From the NCBI GenBank assembly GCA_029863305.1, contig JAOTVR010000007.1, positions 1 through 64,000 on the forward strand: a stretch of 64,000 bases of DNA, given 5' to 3'. This document shows positions 45,049-55,299 of this stretch, piece by piece; the first letter of the stretch is position 1, and every line of letters starts with the position of its first letter. The notes under the pieces were generated by a model. That model ran no database searches. It had not been told where the DNA came from and saw only the letters and a list, made by a program, of their open reading frames with translations. Source of the DNA: Gammaproteobacteria bacterium. GTDB lineage: Bacteria > Pseudomonadota > Gammaproteobacteria > Steroidobacterales > Woeseiaceae. The translations under genes and the position numbers were made by a program.

Positions 45049-45948
45049 GTGAACCCAGATTTGTTGCTGCAGTTTTTTGACTCACGCCGGGAACGTGGTG
45101 AATCGCTCGTGCTTGTGACCGTCTACGAAACGCAGGGATCGACTTACAGCAAGGCGGGGGCACAAATGCTGGTGGATCAGGACGGTGTGTTTCGCGGCAT
45201 GCTCTCGGGGGGCTGCCTGGAAGGCGACCTGTCCATACGTGCACAGCAAGTGCTGCAAACTGCGACGCCGCAAACAGTGACCTATGATCTCGGTGTGGAT
45301 GATGAACTGTGGGGCATGGGTGTTGGCTGTGACGGGCTGATGCGCATGTATCTGCAGCCGCTGTGTCCTGAGGACGGTTACGCGCCATTCACGCAGATCG
45401 CCGACATATTGCGCGGCCACACGGCAGCCGACGTATCGATCCCGCTCGCGGCCGAGTCGCCTGACACGCTGACTGTCCGGGTAGAACCTCCGCCGCAGGT
45501 ACTCGTGCTGGGCGCCGGCCTCGATGCCGAACCGGTCGTGCGATTCGCGGCCGAATTGGGCTGGCGCTGCACGGTATTCGATCATCGACAGGCCTACATC
45601 GACAATGGGGACTTCTCGCAAGCCGAAGCGACATGCTGTGCGCCTGCCGATGAGCTGGCTGATCGACTTGAGCTTGCGCGCTTCAGGATGGCGATCGTCA
45701 TGAGCCATCACCTCGCCAGTGATCGCGCGTACCTGAGACAATTAAGCGAAACCGACATGGCATATATCGGCTTACTGGGTCCCCGGAATCGTAGAGATCG
45801 ATTGTTGGTCGAGATCGGCTCGGCAGCGGTGACATTGGAGAACAGGCTCTACGGACCGGCGGGCCTAGATATTGGCGCGAGAGGACCCGCGCCGATCGCT
45901 TTGTCGATCATCGCGCAAATGCAGGCAGAATTGAGCCGCGCTAGTTGA
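45049..45948 (+). CDS. XdhC/CoxI family protein
   Basis: The ORF opens at 44962; I choose GTG at 45049 (VNPDLLLQFFDS), which has AGGAAGGG upstream, giving 299 residues. The N-terminal XdhC domain has LVTVYETQGSTYSKAGAQMLV and GGCLEGDLS; the C-terminal half is a Rossmann-type domain (VLVLGAGLDAEPVVRFA). The family inserts or sulfurates molybdenum cofactor of xanthine-dehydrogenase-type enzymes. No molybdenum hydroxylase subunit genes lie next to it, but a Moco operon and a MocA-like gene are at 57-61 kb. It ends 8 nt into the convergent TetR gene. Confidence 0.85.
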   Translation: MNPDLLLQFFDSRRERGESLVLVTVYETQGSTYSKAGAQMLVDQDGVFRGMLSGGCLEGDLSIRAQQVLQTATPQTVTYDLGVDDELWGMGVGCDGLMRMYLQPLCPEDGYAPFTQIADILRGHTAADVSIPLAAESPDTLTVRVEPPPQVLVLGAGLDAEPVVRFAAELGWRCTVFDHRQAYIDNGDFSQAEATCCAPADELADRLELARFRMAIVMSHHLASDRAYLRQLSETDMAYIGLLGPRNRRDRLLVEIGSAAVTLENRLYGPAGLDIGARGPAPIALSIIAQMQAELSRAS

Positions 45949-46606
45949 GTCTTGGCGGATCGCCGGGGAAGAATACGCGAACAATCAGCTGGCCCAGTTC
46001 CTCGATCTGATCGTCGCTGTCGAGGTCAATGTTGCTCGTGCCCTTGAGCTCGTGTTTCAGGGCCAGCAGACCGCCCGCACACACGCGAATCATGTTGAAC
46101 AACAGAGCGGCGTTGCCGGGTGGCGCCACACCCAGTTCCTGTAGTTCCGTGAGCGCCTTGTGCACTTCCTTGAACAGGGGTCTCAGGTGATTCTCGGTCA
46201 GCCACTTCAGTCGATCGCTCTCATAAGCCGCTTCCTGCAATATGATTTTGTGTAACGCCGGCTGATTGAGTGAGAATCGTAAATACGTGCGTATGAAAGC
46301 CTCGGCCCGGGCTTTTGGGCGGATTTCCGGAACCTCGGCCATCGCCTTGACCATCGAGATGTTGAACTCACGGAAGATCTGATTGGTCGCGGCGCGCCAG
46401 AGCTGATCCTTGTTCTTGAAGTGATAGGTTATCAGCGGGTGGTGGACACCGGCACGATCTGCAATATCCCGCGTGGACGTGCCTTTGAAGCCGTTTTCCG
46501 AGAATGCCTCGATGGCAGCGTCAAGCAGCTTTTGCTGCGTGACGATGCTGCGCTGTTGTTGTTTGCGCGCCGGTTTGTCCGGATTCTCGGCGTGTTGAAC
46601 GTTCAA
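45941..46606 (-). CDS. TetR-family transcriptional regulator
   Basis: The 221-residue protein has the TetR DNA-binding domain: AIEAFSENGFKGTSTRDIADRAGVHHPLITYHFKNKDQL (helix-turn-helix at about residues 41-62). A C-terminal helical ligand domain follows. Relatives with this VHHPLITYHF pattern regulate lipid, amine or efflux genes. Its target is not obvious; possible targets are itself and the XdhC gene or the neighbouring fusion gene. An inverted repeat at 46670-46690 in its upstream region is a candidate site. Confidence 0.9.
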   Translation of the reverse strand: MNVQHAENPDKPARKQQQRSIVTQQKLLDAAIEAFSENGFKGTSTRDIADRAGVHHPLITYHFKNKDQLWRAATNQIFREFNISMVKAMAEVPEIRPKARAEAFIRTYLRFSLNQPALHKIILQEAAYESDRLKWLTENHLRPLFKEVHKALTELQELGVAPPGNAALLFNMIRVCAGGLLALKHELKGTSNIDLDSDDQIEELGQLIVRVFFPGDPPRLN

Positions 46607-46669
46607 AATAGCCCCTCAGTCGCATTGCCGGGCTATCTAGACTATCTGGAACATTAGAACTAGTCCAAT

Positions 46670-46690
46670 TCGGAAAATTTTACTTTCCGA
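46670..46690. promoter_or_regulatory. Inverted repeat between the TetR and TonB-fusion genes
   Basis: TCGGAAA and TTTCCGA are perfect 7-bp arms separated by 7 bp. It lies upstream of the TetR start and downstream of the fusion gene's stop. No T-run follows on the minus strand, so a regulator-binding site is more likely than a terminator. Confidence 0.4.
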
Positions 46691-46708
46691 CTGGTCAATT
46701 ATCGGCCA

Positions 46709-49696
46709 TTACTCGAGCGCGAATATCATGCGCACCGCTGCACGCTTCTGGATCGCCACGCCGTTTTCGATGACTGGCTCGAATTCCCAATTTTCGACGG
46801 CGTTGCGGGCGGCGTTGGCAAAGGTATCGCCCGGGTCCGAGTCGCCAATTTCGACGCCGCTCACGCTGCCGTCGATATCGACGGTAAACACGACATCGAC
46901 CCATCCGGAGACATTGCGACGCTGCGCAGCGCGCGGGTACCGGGGTGCGACATATTTGGTCCGGGTCAGCGCCCTGATCGATATGGGTGCGGCCGCCACC
47001 GCTTGCTGTTGTGACCGGACAGCAGCCTGCAGCTCTTCAGCAGAGCCGTAGACCGTGCCATCGCCGGCGCCAAACGAATCTTGCGTACTGGTTGCCGGTT
47101 CCGCACTCGCGCGTTCGGCTACCGGTTCTGCCGCAAGCGCGTCGGCACTACTCTGATCCGCCGCCTGCCTTGCTGCGGCGGCTTTCTCAGCAGCAGCTTT
47201 CTCAGCAGCGGCTTTCTCAGCAGCGGCCTTCTCAGCAGCAGCTTTCTCAGCAGCGGCCTGTTCGGCAGCGGCCTTCTCCGCCGCAAGCCGCTCGGCGGCG
47301 GCACGTTCCGCCGCAGCTTTTTCGGCAGCGGCGCGTTGCTCAGCTGCGCGGCGTGCATCCTGCGCCACTCGATCACGGGCCGCAGATAATGCATTCGTTG
47401 ATGCGGCAAGTTCGCTGCTCGCCGGGTCCAGGCGGCGGGCATCAATCAGCAGCGCATCCGCGAAATCAAAATTTCCTTCGTCAATCTGTGTTCTGGCCCG
47501 CAGCACGAGCTTGCTGGCAACGACCTTGAGTCCCTGCCGCGCCGTCGCATTGTCAGGATCATTGCTTAATGCGAGTTCATAGTAAAAACGCGCATTGTCG
47601 TTGGATGGCGCAATCAGCTTGCCTTCCTCGAGGCGTGCGTTCGCCTGTGCCAGCACTTCATCGACGCGCTGGTCACTCAAGGCGGAAGTCAGTTCGGCCG
47701 AAATAGCGTCGATCTCACTGCCATCGGCAACGGCGAGGAGGCGAGCGCCATCGAGCGCTGATGCCGCATCTTCGAAGCGCGACTCGCGTATCGCGAGGCG
47801 GGCATCGTCAAGGTAGTTTCTGAGTTGAATCTGCGACAGCTGTGCATTGAGGAACGGTAGCCGCGAATTATCGGGATCAGCGAGTTCGATACGTTGCAAG
47901 GCTGCCTGAGTGTCTGATGCACGACGTTCCAGCAGTGCCGACTCGGCCATGGCCAGCGCCTGTTGGATAGCCTCCCGCAAACCAGCCTCGGCGACCGGGT
48001 CTCCGGGTGCGATCTCCAGTGCGGACAAGTACAACTCGATGGCATTGCTGCCCGTGGGGTTGAATATCTGTCCGGCGGCGGCTGCAAGCTGGGCTTCGTC
48101 GATCAAGTCGTCAACGCCCAAATCGGCGGGGAAGGTGGTTTCTGTCTCGAATACCGGTTCGGCTACTGTTGCAGATGCCGAACTTGCCGGTGGCTGTTGC
48201 CCGACGACAGGCTCGTCGGATCCACCGAGCAGCCAGAAACCGACGCCTGCCACGACAACAAGAGCGGCCGCCGCGATGGCCAGCAACCTGGGATTGCCCA
48301 GTAGCGATCCGCCCGAGCCTGTGGAAACTGGTCGCGCTGCTTCTGTCCGGCCTGCCTTGGGTTTCCTTGATCCGGAACCAAGAGAATCGCTAACCGACTT
48401 CACGATTCCGGTCACCGTTTCGGTAAAGCTCGCATCGCTACCGCCAAACGCGTCGGTCAGACCATCATCGATCGGTGACAGTGCGTCCTTCGGGTTGGCG
48501 ATGATTGATGGCGCCGCTGCAGTCCTGGGCCGCGGAGCCGCCTTCGGTCTCTGTGCCGCGCCTTTTGCCGGCACCGGTTCGCCCGGCTTGGGCGGTTGCA
48601 ACTGCTTCGCCTGAGGCGCAGGTTTTGGCGCGGGTTTCGGTGGCGCCTTCGCCGCCGCCTGTGGCGCAACTTTCTGCACGGGCCTTGGCGCCGGTTTCGC
48701 CTGAGGTTGCGGCGCGGGTTTCGCCATGGGTTTTGCTGTATCCGTGCCGGCGACCTTGAACGCCGAGTCTGGAGCTTCGAGGTGGTGTTTCACCGACGCT
48801 TCGATTGCGAGACGTGAGCGGCCGGGCGAAACGGGTTTTAGCAGGAAGCGATACACCTTGCCGCGATTGATCAGGTCCATGAGCATTTCGCCATCATCGC
48901 GACGACCGGCAACGATAGCCACAAGTCGCGGTGACGCCGCACGCAAGTGCATTGTCATCTTCTCGACGTTTGTGCCGACCATGGCCGCATCGACGACAGC
49001 AACGCCGACCTTTCGATTGCGCACGGCATCATCCGCCTGAGCGAGCGTGTTGGCATAAATCACGTTGTGCAGACCGCGAGCAGATTCCTGCACCGTCGCC
49101 AGGAATTCCTCATCCTGAGTGAAAACCAGTACATCCACTGAGCGCGAACCAACATCCGCACTGGCCGAGACTTTCTTCGGATCCAGAATCGGCAGCCGTC
49201 CGGTGCCGTCGCTGATTATCGCGGAGCCGTTCTCGGACGTCTCCATGACGATGTGTTCACCGACAGGCTCATCGGGGCTGGCGGTTGTGTCATTGGCCGA
49301 TTCGGCGAGTGCGATCAGACGGGCCTGACGTGTCGCACTGTCGATCAGGCTTTTCAGTGAGTGAGGAGTGACAGTGCCCCGGACGACCTGAAAGACTTCC
49401 TGGTCGCCGACAAGCGCCTCGAGTCCATCATCATTGTTGCCGGCGAGCAGGATTCCGATCGTGTCGGGTGAGCGTTTCTTTGCCTCGCGCAAGGCATCGA
49501 GACCACTCATGCCCGGAAGGTCTTGCGCGGTTACGATGACATCGATCTGGATTTCGCCGAGCGTGTTGAGCGCTTCGCTGCCACTGGTCGCACAGTGCAC
49601 TGTGTAACGGTCATTGAACCCCGAACTCAGGCTGTCCAGGGTACTTTGTTCGCTATGTAGTAACAGTACCTGTTTCTTGAAATGCTCAAGCGACAC
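46709..49696 (-). CDS. Pseudo-receiver/receiver, membrane-spanning TPR and TonB C-terminal fusion protein
   Basis: A 995-residue mosaic. Residues 8-125 form a receiver-like domain (DVIVTAQDLPGMSGLDAL) whose phospho-acceptor position holds Ala57, so it is probably inactive. Residues 186-308 form a second receiver-like domain with Asp236 (VAVVDAAMVG) and the conserved FLLKPV lysine. A Pro/Ala/Lys-rich segment (322-400) precedes one membrane span (about 467-489, AIAAAALVVVAGVGFWLLGG). Then come TPR-like helices (about 540-770), an AAAEKAAAEK coiled coil (785-845) and a TonB C-terminal domain (about 905-995, YVAPRYPRAAQRRNVSGWV). The receivers face the cytoplasm and the TonB part the periplasm. 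It may couple signal state to a cell-envelope complex. I know no named relative with this exact order. Confidence 0.8.
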   Translation of the reverse strand: MSLEHFKKQVLLLHSEQSTLDSLSSGFNDRYTVHCATSGSEALNTLGEIQIDVIVTAQDLPGMSGLDALREAKKRSPDTIGILLAGNNDDGLEALVGDQEVFQVVRGTVTPHSLKSLIDSATRQARLIALAESANDTTASPDEPVGEHIVMETSENGSAIISDGTGRLPILDPKKVSASADVGSRSVDVLVFTQDEEFLATVQESARGLHNVIYANTLAQADDAVRNRKVGVAVVDAAMVGTNVEKMTMHLRAASPRLVAIVAGRRDDGEMLMDLINRGKVYRFLLKPVSPGRSRLAIEASVKHHLEAPDSAFKVAGTDTAKPMAKPAPQPQAKPAPRPVQKVAPQAAAKAPPKPAPKPAPQAKQLQPPKPGEPVPAKGAAQRPKAAPRPRTAAAPSIIANPKDALSPIDDGLTDAFGGSDASFTETVTGIVKSVSDSLGSGSRKPKAGRTEAARPVSTGSGGSLLGNPRLLAIAAAALVVVAGVGFWLLGGSDEPVVGQQPPASSASATVAEPVFETETTFPADLGVDDLIDEAQLAAAAGQIFNPTGSNAIELYLSALEIAPGDPVAEAGLREAIQQALAMAESALLERRASDTQAALQRIELADPDNSRLPFLNAQLSQIQLRNYLDDARLAIRESRFEDAASALDGARLLAVADGSEIDAISAELTSALSDQRVDEVLAQANARLEEGKLIAPSNDNARFYYELALSNDPDNATARQGLKVVASKLVLRARTQIDEGNFDFADALLIDARRLDPASSELAASTNALSAARDRVAQDARRAAEQRAAAEKAAAERAAAERLAAEKAAAEQAAAEKAAAEKAAAEKAAAEKAAAEKAAAARQAADQSSADALAAEPVAERASAEPATSTQDSFGAGDGTVYGSAEELQAAVRSQQQAVAAAPISIRALTRTKYVAPRYPRAAQRRNVSGWVDVVFTVDIDGSVSGVEIGDSDPGDTFANAARNAVENWEFEPVIENGVAIQKRAAVRMIFALE
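47176..47340 (-). repeat. 15-bp period repeat coding the AEKAA coiled coil
   Basis: Roughly eleven variant copies of a 15-nt unit (like GCGGCTTTCTCAGCA on the plus strand) code AAAEK pentapeptides inside the fusion gene. Copies 2-6 are nearly identical, so slippage and length variation between strains are expected. Confidence 0.85.
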
Positions 49697-49829
49697 TCGA
49701 TGACCTCCATTACTTTATGTCTAATCGCACGCCCAGTCCTAGCGTCGACGGAGTATATCCTCGCGTACGTGTGGAATAGCCATGCATGGGCAAGCGAGTA
49801 TCGAATCTGTGACATGGCGCACAGTGAAA

Positions 49830-49858
49830 CTGCAGCCCGCATCACATTTGGGCTGCAG
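49830..49858 (-). terminator. Weak hairpin downstream of thrS
   Basis: CTGCAGCCC and GGGCTGCAG are perfect 9-bp arms with an 11-nt loop. On the minus strand only TTT follows, so it may be a weak terminator or a transcript-end stabiliser. The rest of the 249-bp gap between thrS and the fusion gene (49697-49945) shows no gene I can support. Confidence 0.45.
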
Positions 49859-49945
49859 CCATCACAGTCAAAGGGGCGGGCATCCAATCCGGGCACGAAC
49901 AGCGCAAAAAACGAGGTGCCTGTCCGTCCGATTGCCCGCAGGTTT

Positions 49946-51859
49946 TCAGGCTCGATTCTGTGACTCTTCGGACAGGCTGGAGACGGCCTCATCGAGTGAC
50001 AAAACGCTCTGTTTCCTGGAGCCGAGACGGCGCATTGCGACGTTGCGGTCTTCAACCTCACGCTGCCCAACAGCGAGCAGGACCGGTACTTTTTCCACAC
50101 TGTGCTCACGCACTTTGTAAGAAATCTTTTCGTTTCGCACATCGGATTCGGCGCGCAAGCCGGCCTTCTGCAATGCCTGGACGACTTCCTCGGCGTACGC
50201 GTTTGCCTCCGAAGTGATCGTAAGAACCTTGACTTGTACCGGCGCGAGCCAAAGCGGCAGATTACCGGCATGGTGCTCGATCAGGATGCCGATGAATCGT
50301 TCGAGTGAGCCAAAGATTGCGCGATGCAACATGACCGGTAAATGTTTGTTGCCGTCTTCGCCGATGTACGTTGCGCCAAGGCGTCCGGGCATGTTGAGGT
50401 CGACCTGCAGGGTACCGCACTGCCAGTCACGGCCAATCGCATCGCGCAGTACGAACTCGAGTTTCGGCCCATAAAAAGCGCCTTCGCCTGGATTGTGAGT
50501 GTAGTCCAGTCCGGCGACTTCCAGCGCCTTGAGCAGCGCCGCTTCGGCCTGGTCCCAGACGGCGTCTTCGCCAACGCGAACGTCCGGGCGATCGGCAAAC
50601 TTGATGCGCACGTCGTCGAAACCGAAACTCTTGTAGATTCCCAGGATCAGATCGCAGACGGCGATTGACTCGTCCGTAATCTGTTCGGCGGTGCAGAAGA
50701 TATGTGCGTCGTCCTGAGTGAAGGCACGCACACGCATCATGCCGTGGAGAGCGCCGGATGGCTCGTAGCGGTGGCACTTGCCGAATTCGGCCAGCCGATA
50801 AGGCAGGTCGCGATAGCTCGTGATGCCCTGTTTGAAAACTTGCACATGGCCCGGGCAGTTCATCGGCTTGATCGCATAGTGTCGGCCGTCGACAGTTTCA
50901 GTAGTAAACATGTTGTCGCCAAACGTGTCCCAGTGACCCGAGGCTTGCCACAGTGCGCGAGACATGATTTCCGGCGTATTGATCTCGCGATAACCGGCAG
51001 CGTTCTGTTGCTGGCGCATGAAGTTGACCAGGTTCTGAAACAGGTTCCAGCCCTTTGGGTGCCAGAACACGGCACCGGGTGCTTCCTCCTGAAAGTGGAA
51101 CAGGTCCATGACGCGGCCGAGGCGGCGATGATCACGCTTCTCCGCTTCTTCGAGCATGAGCAGGTACTTGCGTAGCTGTTTCTCATTCGACCAGGCCGTA
51201 CCGTAAACACGTTGTAACATTTCGTTATTTGAGTCACCGCGCCAGTATGCGCCGGACACGTGAGTCAGCTTGAAAGCCTTGCCGAGCTTTCCCGTCGACG
51301 GCAGGTGCGGACCGCGACACAAGTCGATGAACTCGCCCTGGCGATACAGAGTGATGGACTCGCCCGACGGAATGCTCGCGATGATCTCGGCCTTGTACTC
51401 CTCGCCAATGCCGCGAAAAAATTCGACGGCCTCGTCGCGATCCCAGACCTCGCGCTCAATACGCTCGTCCCGGTCAACGATGTCCTTCATTCGTGCTTCG
51501 ATGACCGCGAGGTCGTCATCGGTGAAGGGTTCGTCACGCGCGAAATCGTAGTAGAAGCCGTTTTCGATGGCCGGTCCGATCGTAACCTGGGTGTCAGGCC
51601 ACAGTTCCTTGACGGCTTCGGCAAGCACATGTGCGGCGTCGTGGCGCAACAATTCGAGGCCGTCATCCGAATCCCGCGTAACAACTGCGATATCGACGTC
51701 CGCCTCGATGTCTCGGGTCAGGTCGTACAACTCACCGTCGACGCGAACGGCAACAGCGTCGCGGGCCAGGCTCTTGCCGATGCTGGCGGCGATCTCGGCA
51801 CCGGATGTGGCAGCGTCAAACTGCCGGACGGAGCCGTCGGGTAGGGTTATATTTGGCAT
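49946..51859 (-). CDS. thrS: Threonyl-tRNA synthetase
   Basis: The ORF opens with a TTG at 51886, but the ATG at 51859 ([14 protein letters not shown]) is the usual family start, giving 637 residues. It has the N-terminal TGS domain and the editing domain with [16 protein letters not shown]. The class II core holds [24 protein letters not shown] and [10 protein letters not shown], followed by the anticodon-binding domain ([16 protein letters not shown]). It charges tRNA-Thr. It is divergent from glnS. infC, which follows thrS in most Gammaproteobacteria, is not downstream here. Confidence 0.97.
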   Translation of the reverse strand: MPNITLPDGSVRQFDAATSGAEIAASIGKSLARDAVAVRVDGELYDLTRDIEADVDIAVVTRDSDDGLELLRHDAAHVLAEAVKELWPDTQVTIGPAIENGFYYDFARDEPFTDDDLAVIEARMKDIVDRDERIEREVWDRDEAVEFFRGIGEEYKAEIIASIPSGESITLYRQGEFIDLCRGPHLPSTGKLGKAFKLTHVSGAYWRGDSNNEMLQRVYGTAWSNEKQLRKYLLMLEEAEKRDHRRLGRVMDLFHFQEEAPGAVFWHPKGWNLFQNLVNFMRQQQNAAGYREINTPEIMSRALWQASGHWDTFGDNMFTTETVDGRHYAIKPMNCPGHVQVFKQGITSYRDLPYRLAEFGKCHRYEPSGALHGMMRVRAFTQDDAHIFCTAEQITDESIAVCDLILGIYKSFGFDDVRIKFADRPDVRVGEDAVWDQAEAALLKALEVAGLDYTHNPGEGAFYGPKLEFVLRDAIGRDWQCGTLQVDLNMPGRLGATYIGEDGNKHLPVMLHRAIFGSLERFIGILIEHHAGNLPLWLAPVQVKVLTITSEANAYAEEVVQALQKAGLRAESDVRNEKISYKVREHSVEKVPVLLAVGQREVEDRNVAMRRLGSRKQSVLSLDEAVSSLSEESQNRA

Positions 51860-52000
51860 CGCTCGATCTGGTTGTCGTGAATTCAACGGCCTGTGGGCAC
51901 GGCGCGCTATTGTACAGTAGTGGGTGCTCTCAACTCATGCAAAATGTGCCCGAAAATCAGCGTAGAATAGCGCCCGGCCCGAATAAGCAAGAAACCACCT

Positions 52001-53689
52001 ATGAGCGACGTAGCACCGCGAGACTTTATCCGCCAGATCATCCACGAGGACCTCGAGTCTGGCAAGCACGATGAAATCGTCACCCGGTTTCCGCCGGAGC
52101 CGAACGGCTACCTGCATGTGGGTCATGTCATGTCGATCTGTCTGAATTTCGGGGTTGGTCAGGAGACCAACGGCCGCACGTTCTTGCGCTTTGACGATAC
52201 CAACCCCGGCAAGGAACGCGAAGAGTACGTACGTGCGATCGAGTACGATGTGCACTGGCTTGGTTTTGACTGGGGTGAACGGCTCACGCATGCGTCGGAC
52301 TACTTCGATCAGATTTACAGCGCGGCTGAAAAGCTGGTTGAAATGGGCGTCGCGTACGTCGACAGCCTGAGTGCTGATGAGATTCGCGAGCATCGTGGCA
52401 CGTTGACCGAGGCGGGCAGGAACAGTCCGTATCGCGAGCGCAGCGTCGACGAAAATCTCGATCTGTTCAGGCGCATGCGCAAGGGTGAATTTGCGGATGG
52501 TGAACACGTGTTGCGCGCCAAGATCGACATGGCATCGCCAAACATGAATCTGCGTGATCCCGCCCTGTACCGGATTCGTCATATCGATCATCAGCGCACC
52601 GCTGACAAATGGTGCATCTACCCGATGTATGACTTCGCACACACGATGTCCGATGCGTTCGAAGGAATCACCCACTCGCTGTGCACGCTCGAGTTCGAAG
52701 ATCACAGGCCGCTCTATGACTGGTTTCTGGATCAACTCAATCCGCCACATCGGCCACGGCAAATCGAATTCTCGCGACTCAATCTCGCATACACGATCAC
52801 GAGCAAGCGCAAGCTGAATATGCTTATCGATAACGGTGTCGTCGCCGGGTGGGACGATCCACGCATGCCGACGATCGCTGGTATGCGGCGACGTGGTTAC
52901 CCCGCCGCCGCCCTGCGCGAATTCGTCAGGCGCGGCGGGGTAACGAAGAAAGACAAGCTGATCGAAATGGGCGTACTCGAAAACTGCATTCGTGAGCAAC
53001 TTGGAGAATCCGCGGAACGCCGTATGGGAGTATTGCGGCCATTGAAAGTCGTGCTGACGAATTATCCCGAAGACAAGGTCGAAATGATGCAAGCGATGAA
53101 TCATCCGAACAACGCCGACCTCGGCACGCGGGAAATGCCGTTCTCGCGTGAGTTGTGGATAGAACAAGACGATTTTCTGGAAGAGGCGCCACGAAAGTTC
53201 TTCCGTTTGAAGCCCGGCGGCGAAGTGCGCCTGCGCTTCGGTTACATTATTCGCTGCGACGAAGTCGTCAGGAATGCGGCGGGAGATGTCGTCGAGTTAC
53301 GCTGTAGCTACGATCCGGATACGAGGAGCGGGACCGGCAGCAGCGACAAGAAGGTGAAAGGCACCATTCATTGGGTGTCGGCGACTCACGGGGTAAGAGC
53401 CAGCGTGCGTCTTTATGACCGGCTGTTTACTGAACCGGACCCGAATTCAGTCGAGGATTTCTTATCGGTACTTAATCCTGATTCGCTGGAAACCGTCGAC
53501 GCAATTCTCGAACCAGCGTTACGCGACTTGCAGCAAAGTCAGGCAGTGCAATTCGAGCGACTGGGCTACTTTTGTGCTGACTCGGCAGAGCATACGGCCG
53601 ACGCACCAGTCATTAATCGTATCGTCACGCTGCGAGACAGTTGGGCAAAAATTGAACGTCAGGCGATGTCGTCCAGCGCCCTAAGTTGA
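52001..53689 (+). CDS. glnS: Glutaminyl-tRNA synthetase
   Basis: The 562-residue class I synthetase has [21 protein letters not shown] (HIGH motif as HVGH), RFDDTNP and the KMSKS equivalent [10 protein letters not shown]. The two C-terminal beta-barrel anticodon domains follow ([30 protein letters not shown]). It separates Gln from Glu charging and is typical of Gamma- and Betaproteobacteria. It is divergent from thrS with a 141-bp gap and its end overlaps the next convergent gene by 9 nt. Confidence 0.97.
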   Translation: MSDVAPRDFIRQIIHEDLESGKHDEIVTRFPPEPNGYLHVGHVMSICLNFGVGQETNGRTFLRFDDTNPGKEREEYVRAIEYDVHWLGFDWGERLTHASDYFDQIYSAAEKLVEMGVAYVDSLSADEIREHRGTLTEAGRNSPYRERSVDENLDLFRRMRKGEFADGEHVLRAKIDMASPNMNLRDPALYRIRHIDHQRTADKWCIYPMYDFAHTMSDAFEGITHSLCTLEFEDHRPLYDWFLDQLNPPHRPRQIEFSRLNLAYTITSKRKLNMLIDNGVVAGWDDPRMPTIAGMRRRGYPAAALREFVRRGGVTKKDKLIEMGVLENCIREQLGESAERRMGVLRPLKVVLTNYPEDKVEMMQAMNHPNNADLGTREMPFSRELWIEQDDFLEEAPRKFFRLKPGGEVRLRFGYIIRCDEVVRNAAGDVVELRCSYDPDTRSGTGSSDKKVKGTIHWVSATHGVRASVRLYDRLFTEPDPNSVEDFLSVLNPDSLETVDAILEPALRDLQQSQAVQFERLGYFCADSAEHTADAPVINRIVTLRDSWAKIERQAMSSSALS

Positions 53690-54484
53690 GATCCCGTTTA
53701 TGACGCTAATCGGAGCGCCACGCTCGATGCCGAGTCCCTCGGACGCACTGCTCTCGGCTTTCGCCACTTCGAGCACGCCGAACGAATTGATCAAAGCAAG
53801 ATAGTCGCCTGGTTTTGCGCGACCGTAGGTACTGCGCATCTCGATGTCGTGGCCCGCGACGTGAACAAGCGGCTGCCTGAAACCCGAGATCAGCTCCGCG
53901 TCGATGTTGCTGATCAGATTGCCAAACGTGTCAACCGTGACGATCACGCCTGATATCTTGTCAGATACGACTTCCGGCTCGTCAAGCCATGCCGGAATCC
54001 ATTCATCGGTAGCGACACCGATGGCAGCGGGATGGGTTCTGCCTGCAGCGAGTTCGGCCGCAATTGGCGCGAATATGTCGCGACCGTGAAATGTCCTGCT
54101 CGGCGTCGGAATGTCCAATTGCGCCAGTGCCTTCAGGTCCAGCTTGAACACCATTGCTGCGTCCGCTGTGTCCAGCAGACGCGCAAGCAAGCCATTATCG
54201 GGTGCCATGAAATAGTGCCCATCATGTTCCACCAGCAGAATGTCCCGCTCGGTGCCGACGCCAGGATCAACGATCGCGAGGTGTACCGTTCCTGGGGGAA
54301 AGTACTGGTAGCTTCGGCTGACCCAAAAGCCCGCTTCCGGCGGCCATTGCGCTGGAATATCGTGCGCCAGGTCGATAATTATTGCGTCATGAAACCTGCT
54401 GATAATGACGCCTTTCATCACGGCCGCGAACGGGCCTTTGTGTCCAAAGTCGGTGGTGATCGTGATGACGCCGGATGGTTTCAT
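53681..54484 (-). CDS. DUF62/SAM hydroxide adenosyltransferase family protein
   Basis: The 267-residue protein has the family motifs [54 protein letters not shown] and [15 protein letters not shown]. The family includes the fluorinase/chlorinase, but ordinary bacterial members hydrolyse S-adenosylmethionine to adenosine and methionine using an activated water. The Asp-Arg-His set of that reaction is consistent with what is seen (DFG, R in GRD, HDI). There is no signal peptide. It lies 37 nt downstream of the VUT gene, same strand. Confidence 0.9.
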   Translation of the reverse strand: MKPSGVITITTDFGHKGPFAAVMKGVIISRFHDAIIIDLAHDIPAQWPPEAGFWVSRSYQYFPPGTVHLAIVDPGVGTERDILLVEHDGHYFMAPDNGLLARLLDTADAAMVFKLDLKALAQLDIPTPSRTFHGRDIFAPIAAELAAGRTHPAAIGVATDEWIPAWLDEPEVVSDKISGVIVTVDTFGNLISNIDAELISGFRQPLVHVAGHDIEMRSTYGRAKPGDYLALINSFGVLEVAKAESSASEGLGIERGAPISVINGIST

Positions 54485-54521
54485 TTCTCTTTACTGTCGT
54501 TCTGCAGGCTTCGTAATTCTA

Positions 54522-55274
54522 TCAGGCCAATTGCGCGTCTGCCGGGGGGTGTCGCAGAAACGACAGCTTCGCCCAATAGATAAAGGCCGTGTCGATCACA
54601 GCGATTGCCACTTTGAAGATGTATTTGGCAAAACCGAGAGCGAATGCGGACCGGATGCCAACGATCGGGGCCCAGACGACCAGTGTGAATATCGCCGTAT
54701 CGAGGACTTGCGAGCTCATCGTCGACAGATTGTTTCGCATCCAGAGCCAACGATCACCGGTTATCGACTTGATCTTGTGAAACGCCCAAACGTCGAAACT
54801 CTGACTGATGATGTACGCGAGCAGCGAGCCGAGGATCATTTTGGGGGTGAAATTCACGATGGTCGCAAACGCGTTGTGTACGTTTGCCGAGAATTCGGCC
54901 GATCCGGGTTTCTGGCTCGGGAGGTAGAGCATGGCAAAACTAAGCATCACGAGCACTACAATGCTGACGGCGAAACCCATTCGAACCGCCTTATTCGCCT
55001 CAGCTTTGCCGTAGTTTTCACTCAGGACATCGGTCGCGAAGAAAATGCTCGAGTAAAAGATGACGCCGAGGCTGGTTTCCATGCCGAAAATCATCGTCAG
55101 CTTCGGGCCCTGCAGGTTGGCGAGAATTATCGCCGTCGCAATTGCGACCTGCAGCCCGGCTTTGCCGAACAGACGGTACAGAATCACGGTGCCGCCGAGG
55201 TCGAGAACCAGGGTCGTCAGCCACAACCACTCCTGATTGACAGCAAAAAATTCGGCGACGTCCTGCGGAATCAT
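54522..55274 (-). CDS. Queuosine precursor transporter (VUT/YhhQ family)
   Basis: The ORF opens at 55340 within the upstream gene; I place the start at ATG 55274 (MIPQDVAEFFAVNQ), with GAGG upstream. It is a 250-residue membrane protein with about six spans. The family segments are GMETSLGVIFYSSIFFATDVLSENYGK, ILGSLLAYIISQSFDVWAFHKIK and NNLSTMSSQVLDTAIFTLVVW. YhhQ-type proteins import preQ0/preQ1. As queF is at 21.5 kb, the organism may both make and salvage queuosine precursors. Confidence 0.92.
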   Translation of the reverse strand: MIPQDVAEFFAVNQEWLWLTTLVLDLGGTVILYRLFGKAGLQVAIATAIILANLQGPKLTMIFGMETSLGVIFYSSIFFATDVLSENYGKAEANKAVRMGFAVSIVVLVMLSFAMLYLPSQKPGSAEFSANVHNAFATIVNFTPKMILGSLLAYIISQSFDVWAFHKIKSITGDRWLWMRNNLSTMSSQVLDTAIFTLVVWAPIVGIRSAFALGFAKYIFKVAIAVIDTAFIYWAKLSFLRHPPADAQLA

Positions 55275-55299
55275 CTGGCAGGAACCTCGAGCCGCATGC

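Noticed and set aside
47176-47340. Possible CRISPR-like repeat
   Set aside because: The 15-bp units are contiguous without spacers, in frame and code AAAEK; it is a protein-level repeat.
49682-49963. Small ORFs in the gap between thrS and the fusion gene
   Set aside because: No ribosome site or recognisable protein pattern; overlaps the thrS 3' end in another strand.
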